From Strongylocentrotus droebachiensis (taxonomy: Eukaryota; Echinodermata; Echinoidea; Camarodonta; Strongylocentrotidae): 64,000 bases of DNA. The stretch covers positions 872,001 to 936,000 of the forward strand of contig JAVYIG010000088.1 in NCBI GenBank assembly GCA_035222895.1. Reading direction: 5' to 3'. The notes under the pieces were generated by a model. That model made no database searches and was not told the origin of the DNA. It was given only the letters and a program-made list of their open reading frames with translations. Positions 56,125-64,000 of the stretch are shown one piece after another; the first letter of the stretch is position 1, and every line of letters starts with the position of its first letter. Made by a program: the position numbers and the translations under genes.

Positions 56125-57697
56125 AAGAGAGAGGCAGAGGGAGTTGGATGAAGAAAAAGCAATAAAGAAAAAGAAAAAAGAGATTTAGTTGAGGGAGAGG
56201 ACAAAGAGAAATTCTATGAGTTTTCATTTAAATCCTCTTTTTCCGTAGAGAAAGACATGGTTCATTTTATGTAGATATCAAAAAGGGGGAAAAAGAGGTG
56301 ATTTTAGCCTGTACCAGTTGATACTGGACAGTTGTTTTTTGAATGAATACATCTTGTCATCAATTAGCACATTTAGTTTAATTGAATACATAGTGTTGCA
56401 AACTCAACTGAAGTGCATTCGTGATGCACGCTACAGGGTTTGTCCAACAGTTAGCCGCAAGGATGGGGAATCGTGGCTCAAGAAGACTTTGTTTTCATCC
56501 AATATCTCCGACTCTTTTTACAATACCACTTCAATTTACATTTAATACTAGTACTGCTTTTTATGAAAATATGCATATGATGTACCTGGAGTAAAGGGGA
56601 TTAGACAATGTCAATACTGAAAATGGGAGATTTATGGAAACATCTACTTGCTACATTATCATCTCATCATTTCAACATACAAGGAGATTTTTTTTCAACT
56701 TCTTGCTTTTTGCAAGAAGGAAACTGCCGTTGAAACAAAAAAATATCCTCAATTCCTGCATGTTATGCTTGTCATGATCACCTATACAAGTAGGTATAAA
56801 TTTAAATGTTCTTTTAGTACCATTCTGCTTGCATTCCACATTACAAACTTCCCAGATCAATAAGCTATATTTTTCGATCCATGGAGACATAAAAACAGAC
56901 TTTCATACATTCTGTGAGATATAAATGTCCATACTGGCATATCCAATAATTTTTCCTTTAGCATTTTGTCCATATATTTCTTAGCAATAAGAAATTCAAT
57001 GATATTCTAGTGTTACCGGTACTCTAATGCTTTCTCAAAGCATTGATACGAGCCAAGTGTAATCAATGCTCTAAAAATGTATAACACAGCATGCATATTT
57101 CAGAAAATTATCATATGTCACAATAAATAGGTATATTACCCATGTCAATATGACACTTGTATTTTAAATGGTTTTATCATTTTACCATGAGGGGTAAATA
57201 GAAACTTTGGTGAAATTATCCAAACTTTGACAATTTTTCATTAAATTGGGATGGAATACTCCTATTCTAGCAAATCTGAGAGTGATTACAACACCGATGA
57301 AAAATGATCGACTCTGGAGAAGATGTTGCAAATGCCTGCTACTTCCAACCAAAGGCGCATTATGATATTTTCTACCTGATAGAGAGAAAACTTTCTTTCT
57401 ACACTGGTTAGATATCATGATAACCTTAACACCAAGGAAAAAAAATATATATACTAGTATCCTCTTTATATAGCTCCCTTGTTTTGTTAAACTATACCCA
57501 AATACACCAGACAAAGAAACACAGTATATTCTAATATCCTTATATTTCCCTTGTTGTTTTACTCTGTACTATCACCGTGTACTAACTTTGGTTTAGTCAA
57601 ATCAAACTGTTATTAGCTTTTGGTTATATATCTCCAGACGGCCCAGACGGTACATAGGGACAGGAAAACTAGACAACAAAGGTGGTAAACATTGGGG

Positions 57698-58119
57698 TTA
57701 ATTTGACACCTGCCACATCAGAAGCTTGGCTTCCTTGGATACGTTCTCCCCAAGCCTCATTAGGTAGTCATGCCCCTCCCCTCCGCTGATGACCATCGAC
57801 GTCGTACTCGTGACGTTGGCAGAGACTTCGACCTCGCTGGTCGAGCCCAGCCTCCCGGGCCTGACCCCATCGGCTTCCTCCCTCGATTCATGGCAACGCG
57901 TGACAGTGGTGGATATACCGTTGGTGGTGGTGGTGGTAGTCGTGGTGGAGTGGTCGGCGTTGGTTGTTGTTGACGGGTTGCTGCGCTCGCTGTTGAACGT
58001 GAGGTTGAGGTAGTCAGTCATGGGTGACATGGCGTTGTTGACAAGGTCTGCGGTTTGGCTGCCGGACTTGAGACGGCTTGAAGGAGTGCTGAGGTCTGAT
58101 AAAGATCGTGATGCATCAC
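57698..58119 (-). CDS. ARHGEF10: RhoGEF last coding exon (Ser/Thr-rich tail, stop)
   Basis: 422 nt, acceptor TTTCAG, stop TAA at 57700-57698. It holds a low-complexity linker with a run of eight Thr, then VISGGEGHDYLMRLGE and a final LLMWQVSN. The ISGGxG and terminal L-x-WQV pattern closes the propeller in this family. Confidence 0.88.
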
Positions 58120-61100
58120 CTGAAATGAAAGAGATTGATAGCTTGAAAACTGATGTTGCACTTTTTTTTGATACTGCTATGGATAACAACTAGCTACCAC
58201 AGCCACCGAATCATCACTTCCGGAATTATGTACATCACCATTCCTCTTCCTCTTCCTCTTCCTCTTCCTCTTCCTCTTCCTCTTCCTCTTCCTCTTCCTC
58301 TTCCTCTTCCTCTTCCTCTTCCTCTTCCTCTTCCTCTTCCTCTTCCTCTTCCTCTTCCTCTTCCTCTTCCTCCTCCTCCTCCTCCTCCTCCTCCTCCTCC
58401 TCCTCCTCCTCCTCCTCCTCCTCCTCCTCCTCCTCCTCCTCCTCCTCCTCCTCCTCCTCCTCCTCCTCCTCCTCCTCCTCCTCCTCCTCCTCCTCCTCCT
58501 CCTCCTCCTCCTCCTCCTCCTCCTCCTCCTCCTCCTCCTCCTCCTCCTCCTCCTCCTCCTCCTCCTCCTCCTCCTCCTCTTCCTCTTCCTCTTCCTCTTC
58601 CTCTTCCTCCTCCTCTTCCTCCTCCTCTTCCTCCTCCTCTTCCTCCTCCTCCTCCTCCTCTTCCTCCTCTTCCTCCTCCTCCTCCTCCTCTTCCTCCTCC
58701 TCCTCCTCCTCCTCCTCCTCCTCCTCATCAACATCACCAATACCATCATCATAACCACCCCTACCCTACCACCACTTACTTTCTTCATCTTCCTCCCTCG
58801 ACGAGAAGAGCACCCTATCGTTGGTCCTATTGAGCTCCATGGCTATCAGCATCCTCACCGGGCCCTTATGGGTGTGGTACGATACCATGGCAGGGCCGTT
58901 GACCAGGGGAACCCCCTCTAGGCGTGGCAGGGGGAAGTTGACCAGGATACCGGTGTTGGTACCCACCCAGAGGGAACCGTAGCATGCTAGGAGGGTGGTG
59001 ACGTGGACAGGGGTAGTCATGTGGAGGCTGGATTGGGCCTTGGGTGTCACGCCTATAGAAAAGTTGAAGAAAGAGATGAGACTTATCATGGATCATGGTG
59101 CAAGAAAAATACTTTCACAAAATCAGGAGCACGCATATAAACATATTGAAGAAAGAGATGAGAATGAGCATGAATCAAAGTGCTAAAAAAAAAAAAATGC
59201 AACAACATGTACAAAAGTCACAAAAGATTAAAATCTAAAATACATGCAAGGTTTGCACAAATAAATAGGTGTCTTGATTACCACAAAGACAATATTTTAT
59301 GCTGTAAACAGCAATAAAGTGGCAGGATTTAACAAATATACAGTGTATTGCAGATCAGATATCAAATTTGAAGGTTAAAATGCAATAACACCGTATATCA
59401 TTCAAAGCTTTGCAGAGAAACAAGTTTTAATCCAATATCAGACAGGGCCTTCATGACAAATGCATGGAAAATTCAACTTTCTGTAAAAAATCCACAAATC
59501 TGATCTCTACTCAGTTAGAGTAAACTCTTTCACAGTTCATGTCATCACTTTATCAATTAATCAAAGAGTACAATATATCATCTGCTAAGAGCAAGAAAGG
59601 GAATTTTTTCTACACATTCCTTATAACTTTTGAAAGATGATATTGAGGGTTCAGTGACATAAGGAAGTAACTCCATATTTTGCCAAATGCGTATTTGATA
59701 TCAAAATGTTCAGAAAAATGTGGGCTTTCCAGGAAACACAGACTTAACTCCACACAACACCCCATTAAAGTTAATGGCTAGTGAAACATAAGACTTAACT
59801 CCTTAAGGCCCAGGTACTCAGTGACATGTAGGCCACTTTTTCTCAAAATGGCCAAAACGGAGTTACGTCTTTGTGTCACTTACCCATTAATATGTACTTA
59901 TTGCTGTCCCTAGTCTCACTTACTTGCAACCATGCGGCCTATGGGGCTGCCTACACTGATGTCTTGTAGTAGCTCCATAGTCTCTGTGTGGAAGAGACGT
60001 ATGCTGTCACATTCAGCGAACGAGATCCAGACGCCCACTCCGGCGACCACCATCTTGTCAATCGCCATGTGAGGGTCGTGGGCCGAAAAGCTGACCTGTA
60101 GGGGGAATCAGTAACATTGTTAAAGTGGAAGTCCATCTTATTCACATGATTATTTCAATTAAAGCAATAGAATGACAGAAACAGCTAGGTGAAAGTTGGA
60201 GGGAAATCCAATAAATGATGAGAAATTTATGATATCTAAATTTGCATCGATCAAACATACATGTAAATTGTCAACTCTGAGAGAGAAAGAGAAGAAAGAA
60301 AATGGATGAAAATTAAATAAAAAACAAATAAAATGGATGAACAGAAAGAGAAAGAGAAGAGAGAAGATAAAAAGAGCAATAAATTACAAAATGAAAAGGA
60401 GGAGGAAGAAAAGGATTGAAAAAGGAGAAAGAAGAGAACGGATGAAAATGAAATAAAAAGGGAATACAAATCGATGACCAGAAAGAGAAGAAAGGAAGTG
60501 AAAACAAAAAAAGAAAGGAGGCGGAAGAAAAAATGAAAAGAATAAGTTCTGACCTGTTTGAATTCACTCTCTGTGTCTATGAGATGAACCTTATTCTCAC
60601 ATCCACACCACATATCATTACGGACCGGGAGCAGACACGTTGCAGCGCCCTCGCCCAGCTGAGATACTCTAGGTTCCTTGACTTTCCATTCTCCTTCTGT
60701 CAAACAATAAATAATAGAAAAATGAATTACTGCTCTGTTCTTTCCTAATAAAAAGTAAAATATTGCATGTGTTCTACACAGGGTGCCCAGCATTTTATAT
60801 TATACAAATTCCCACATTATTCCTTGATTCTTCTCTGATGGCATTTCAAAATTCCAGGATCATGAAATGGTCCGTTTTACACACTGAGATACTCTAGGCT
60901 CCTTTACTTTCCATTCTCCTTCTAACAAAAAATAAACAATAGAAAAATGAATTACTCCTCTATTTTTTAGAATAAAAAGTAAAGGGACTCATAGTGGGTA
61001 TATTTATCACAAGGTGCCCAGTGTTTTTCCTTACTTTTCCTTGATTCTTCTCTGAAATTAATAATAATAATAATAGTGAACATTTGTAATGCGCCATGTC

Positions 61101-63565
61101 TGTCACATATGACACTCCTGGCGCAGTTGTGTGGATATTGTATAACTGTGGGCATACGACCATCAAGTAATTCAAGAAAGAAAGTAAAATACACATACCA
61201 GTAAGTTAAAGTTTAACATACTTCAGGACATAATTTGCAACAATAGAATAATACAATACAAAGCATATAACAGTAATAAAAGTTATATAAGGGTAGTCCA
61301 ATGTAAGACATTTTAAAATTCCAGGATCATGAAATGGTTCGTTTTACACACAAAAAATTCATATTGGCTAATCACCAGGTGGATAAGCTGTTTGGAGGCA
61401 ATGAAACTCCTTGAATTTTCCTTGATTTGGGAATCTAGTTCGAGGTTGAAGTTAGGAATTTGGTCAGTGTTTGATATTAACCACAGAGGACATGAAGCTT
61501 AGCGCATGTATCAAAGAACCCCTATCTCTTGAACTATTTCATAATCTGTTCAATATGAATCTTTGTAAGTTGTAACTAGTTGTAACTTCCTTCTTCTTAT
61601 CTTCCCTCTCTTCTTATTTGTAACTGTCTTTACCTTATATTATCTTTATCTTTCCTCTGTCCTTGTGAATGTATGTACAATGTTTTTTATATAAAATAAG
61701 TTTGTATCTTGTTTATTTGGGGATCATTCTCATCAAGCCAATTTTGGCTTTCATGATTCCCCACTTCCTTTTATCTTATGTTGATAATGAACAAACATGT
61801 ATATAATTTTGATGTTTTTTAAAAGAGAGTAAAATTAATAAATGAAATCTCACCGTGTGTCCTGACGTAGATGAGTACTGATCCGTTAGATAGAGACATG
61901 AAGACTCTATTGTTGAGGTACTGAATAGCTGAGATGGGGTGGCTTGCCTTGAACGTAGCGAGGGGCTCACATTTGTCGGACTGGTTTATTCTGTAGATCA
62001 ACACCCTGTGTAAGAGAGGAGATGAAGAAAAGCATTAGATTGAAAAGAGGTAAAATTTGTCATAAGTGACAGCTTTAAGTTACTTTTACTTTGTGTTGTT
62101 ACTTTAACTATTGTAATATCCTCCTCTTTATCATCATCGTCATCATGAACATCATCCTTTTCACAATCAGCTTCAACTAGTACCCATCATCCTTGTAACA
62201 ATAACAGTCATCTTTGTCATATAAATATTAATCTTGATCATAATCTAAACTATTTTAATTTCATCCTCCTCATCACCATCACCATCACCACCACCACCAC
62301 CACCACCACCACCACCACCTTCTTCTTCGGTACCTGGCTCCGAGCAGACGAGGTCGTCATTGCCTCCACCTTGCAGCGTCCGTCTTTACGCCTTTTGGAA
62401 CTTGACCTCTCTCGACTTCACAAAGAGATCTCCGGTTTGTTTCCTAGATTCTTTTCGAACAGCGGACTAAGACTGTCAGCAGCTTCAGCTTATCTTCATA
62501 ATCTGACTGAACCTGTTACCTCTCCGTTCTCGATCATAACTAAAGACAACAAGAACATTCTTGCCACGCCGACTAAATCGATATATCGAATCTTCAACCG
62601 TGCTATTAACTTTCTTCCTAGAGCTCAAGTTACTCATTGGCACGAGGCTGGGTTACTTTCCCCTTCTAAACTAATCAACTGGACTGAAATCTACTGCTAT
62701 CCATCATCTAAGAAAGATGGGGACACTCAGTACAAACTATTACACAATGTTCTTCCGTCGCTTGCCGTTCTTCATCATCTTAATCCCGATATCTCCTCTT
62801 CATGTGGATGGTGTGGCAAGAAGGGAACTATTCTACACCTCTTTATCGAGTGTACTTCTATACAACCGGCCTTGGATCTTCTTCATCATCTTCTGTCAAG
62901 TCTTCTACCCGAAGTAAACATTGACTTTGACCTCTACTGGACTCTGGTTCCACATGCAAGAGGTCGTAACAGGGAGGCCGTGCGCCTATCCAACTTTTTT
63001 ATTGTCATTCTTAAAAGCACATTATATTGGCTTTATCGTACCTCTCGTTTTCTTGATCCACTTCCTTTTTGGAAACTTAGAATCAAGAACAGAGTCATTC
63101 TTGATTATGAATTTCACAAATTACAAAACAATTTGGTGTTATTTCATAAGATATGGTCGTACAATAATGTACTCTTTCTTTCAGATGATATTGATCTCAC
63201 ATGGTTGATTTAATTGTTGTTTGTGATAAGTTTGTCTTGAGAAGAAGCTCATAGTTGGAAGTTATGAATTCCCATAATTTAATCGTTTTGAAACACTCTA
63301 TGGATGTGTAATCATTTGTAATCAGTGTTTAGTACAATTCATGTTTTTTCTCAATTTCTACCGTCGAAATTATTGTTTTTTATGAATTGTCTAATGGTTA
63401 CTTTCTCATGTATTACGTACTACTTGTTGTTGATTATTGGTATATGATTCACAAACACTTATTATATTAAGTGCATCACTGTTATCTTTTTTATCTGTTT
63501 TAATTATTATATGTATTGTAAATAAAGTTTTACTTTCAAAAGTAAAAAAAAAAGTCTTCTTCTTC

Positions 63566-63597
<32 letters not shown>

Positions 63598-63658
63598 CTT
63601 CTTCTTCTTCACCACCACCACCACCACCACCACCACCACCACCACCTTCTTCTTCTTC

Positions 63659-63690
<32 letters not shown>

Positions 63691-63694
63691 CTTC

Positions 63695-63771
<77 letters not shown>

Positions 63772-63900
63772 GATGATGTTCATCTTCACCCCCGGCCTGC
63801 TTCCTCCCCCCATCCCTCAAACAACCCTTGACCCCATCTCATCTCACCTTCCTGTCTCAGTGCCCATCCACACGGTAGGCCTTGTGAAGCAGTAGTCACT
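57698..63900 (-). CDS. ARHGEF10: ARHGEF10-type Rho guanine-nucleotide exchange factor, 3' part (last six recognisable coding exons)
   Basis: Exons on the minus strand: 63900-63848 (5' edge unsure), 62005-61854, 60696-60554, 60095-59924, 59052-58780, 58119-57698; phases agree throughout. The product is the C-terminal WD40-like domain of the ARHGEF10/ARHGEF10L family: PTVWMGTETGR, YLNNRVFMSLSNGSVLIY, DMWCGCENKVHLID, GVWISFAECDSIRLFHTET, VTTLLACYGSLWVGTNTG, PLPRLEGVPLVNGPAMVSYH and the terminal LLMWQV. Vertebrate relatives show VWMGTEDGR, RLFHTETLKHLQD, PRLQGIP and GMVSYHAH in the same order. Catalytic DH/PH exons would lie to the right of the window. Known family members activate RhoA-class GTPases. 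The choice between ARHGEF10 and 10L is not possible here, and ARHGEF17 is a less likely alternative. Confidence 0.85.
58232..58725. repeat. (TTCCTC)n-(TCC)n microsatellite, ~490 bp, in RhoGEF intron
   Basis: About 22 TTCCTC units, then about 68 CCT units, then mixed TTCCTCCTC. On the RhoGEF sense strand it is (GGA)n/(GAGGAA)n, starting about 50 nt after an exon donor. Frames across it are not genes. Confidence 0.98.
58780..59052 (-). CDS. ARHGEF10: RhoGEF coding exon, propeller segment 5
   Basis: 273 nt, acceptor CTATAG, donor GTAAGT. It encodes LLACYGSLWVGTNTGILVNF and PRLEGVPLVNGPAMVSYHTH, then an acidic REEDEES end. A 500-bp GGA-type microsatellite starts about 50 nt after its donor. Confidence 0.9.
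59645..59888 (-). mobile_element. MITE related to 42335-42572
   Basis: GAGGGTTCAGTGACAT end and GTTACGTCTTTGTGTCACT end; inverted relative. RhoGEF intron. Confidence 0.75.
59924..60095 (-). CDS. ARHGEF10: RhoGEF coding exon, propeller segment 4
   Basis: 172 nt, acceptor CTACAG, donor GTAAGT. It encodes MVVAGVGVWISFAECDSIR and LFHTETMELLQDISVGSPIG, matching VSGVGIWIAFTSGSTLR and LFHTETLKHLQDINIATPV of vertebrate relatives; the strongest family evidence in this gene. Confidence 0.9.
60554..60696 (-). CDS. ARHGEF10: RhoGEF coding exon, propeller segment 3
   Basis: 143 nt, acceptor GACAG, donor GTCAGA. It encodes EWKVKEPRVSQLGEGAATCL and DMWCGCENKVHLIDTESEF. Its 5' part is duplicated 225 bp further upstream in the intron (60884-60921). 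Confidence 0.85.
60659..61350. repeat. 225-bp tandem duplication including part of a RhoGEF exon
   Basis: Unit 1 is 60659-60883; unit 2 starts 60884 and continues to about 61350, interrupted by an inserted LINE-type tail (61059-61310). Shared blocks: GAGATACTCTAGG, CTTTCCATTCTCCTTCT, ATAGAAAAATGAATTACT, AATTCCAGGATCATGAAATG. Confidence 0.85.
60884..60921 (-). pseudogene. Truncated duplicate RhoGEF exon with intact acceptor
   Basis: The minus strand repeats the first 38 nt of exon 60696-60554 behind a TTTTTTGTTAG acceptor; frame open (GEWKVKEPRVSQ) but no donor copy. Confidence 0.75.
61854..62005 (-). CDS. ARHGEF10: RhoGEF coding exon, propeller segment 2
   Basis: 152 nt, acceptor ACACAG, donor GTGAGA. 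It encodes VLIYRINQSDKCEPLATFK and AIQYLNNRVFMSLSNGSVLI, a typical WD40-like pair of strands continuing directly from the TETGR of the preceding exon. Confidence 0.85.
62150..62328. repeat. (CAT)/(CAC)n/(TTC)3 composite microsatellite, 5' side of LINE
   Basis: CATCACCATCACC, 13-14 CAC units, then TTCTTCTTC directly before the LINE. Confidence 0.9.
62329..63554 (+). mobile_element. 5'-truncated Tx1/L1-type LINE, C-terminal ORF2 and 3' UTR
   Basis: Open to stop at 63213: FGTWLRADEVVIAS, LSRLHKEISGLFPRFF, WCGKKGTILHLFIEC and a Trp-rich C-terminus. CGWCGKKGTILHLFIEC is a CX2C-X7-H-X4-C knuckle typical of L1/Tx1 ORF2. It has no catalytic YxDD part, an AATAAAG near 63524, and an A10 run at 63545-63554. 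Antisense inside a RhoGEF intron. Confidence 0.85.
63555..63772. repeat. (TTC)n(CAC)n(TTC)n(ATC)n composite microsatellite, 3' side of LINE
   Basis: TTC, CAC, TTC and ATC blocks in series, mirroring the composition before the LINE; Phe/Ile or Glu/Asp frames are artefacts. Confidence 0.97.
63848..63900 (-). CDS. ARHGEF10: RhoGEF coding exon (first seen), 5' boundary unresolved
   Basis: It encodes SDYCFTRPTVWMGTETGR and exits phase 2 at a GTGAGA donor; the motif VWMGTExGR is diagnostic for the family. The acceptor is unclear: an AG just before 63900 is in frame but has no pyrimidine tract, so the true start may be further right. Confidence 0.65.
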
Positions 63901-64000
63901 CTTCCTCTCGCTCTCCCTCAATTTAATTAAATTACGTTTTTTAATATACACAAGACTATGTCATTATTGTAACTTCCGGAGCCTATGACCTACAAGCATT

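Larger units (their letters stand above)
49000..57697. other. Gene-poor AT-rich interval between convergent genes
   Basis: No exons recognised. It includes four listed mobile elements, a (GA)n run at 56085-56150, and presumably the 3' UTRs of both flanking genes. Confidence 0.5.

Noticed and set aside
58153-58833. Pro/Leu-rich and Arg-rich frames of about 200 codons
   Set aside because: They are translations of the TTCCTC/TCC microsatellite; they overlap real RhoGEF intron and exon sequence on the minus strand.
63437-63895. Phe/Ile/Thr and Asp/Glu homopolymer frames
   Set aside because: Translations of TTC/CAC/ATC microsatellites.

Overview
This is intron-rich animal nuclear DNA, not a prokaryotic or viral segment. 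The coding exons are short, flanked by GT/AG introns, and embedded in AT-rich, very repeat-dense sequence. The mix of repeats (tRNA-derived SINEs, many foldback MITEs, microsatellites, a Tx1/L1-like LINE) together with conserved deuterostome-type genes suggests a marine invertebrate, most likely an echinoderm. That lineage call is an inference and cannot be proved from this window.

Three protein-coding genes can be reconstructed exon by exon. (1) RCC2 (TD-60-like, RCC1-propeller protein), minus strand, ten coding exons from 25921 down to 9593, complete, 470 aa. (2) A complete homologue of the uncharacterised UPF0415/C7orf25 family, plus strand, eight coding exons 40692-48634, 423 aa. (3) The 3' end of an ARHGEF10/ARHGEF10L-type Rho guanine-nucleotide exchange factor, minus strand, last six recognisable coding exons 63900-57698; its catalytic DH/PH part must lie beyond the right edge. 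RCC2 and the C7orf25 homologue are divergent (about 14.8 kb between start codons, filled with mobile-element debris). The C7orf25 homologue and the RhoGEF are convergent (about 9 kb between stop codons). No operon-like logic applies; the three genes look functionally unrelated.

Layout: 1-2.6 kb microsatellites and a short tandem repeat; 2.6-9.6 kb AT-rich gene-free DNA downstream of RCC2 (possibly long 3' UTR in part); 9.6-25.9 kb RCC2; 26.0-40.7 kb intergenic with a LINE fragment, a five-copy minisatellite, nested G/C-homopolymer elements, a candidate 7SL-like SINE, a TA-flanked 1 kb element and a hAT-like element carrying a hairpin satellite; 40.7-48.6 kb C7orf25 homologue; 48.6-57.7 kb gene-poor; 57.7-64 kb RhoGEF 3' end with a 500-bp GGA/TTCC microsatellite, a partial exon duplication and an antisense LINE inserted in composite trinucleotide repeats.

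The most notable signals are a hAT-like element (12-bp terminal inverted repeat, 8-bp target duplication) housing a satellite with a ~345-bp higher-order period in which each monomer carries a CGCG hairpin; a candidate 7SL (SRP RNA Alu-domain)-like SINE; a Tx1/L1-type LINE apparently inserted into TTC repeats; a truncated duplicate of a RhoGEF exon with an intact decoy acceptor; and a recurrent placement of transposon ends within about 25 bp of splice acceptors.
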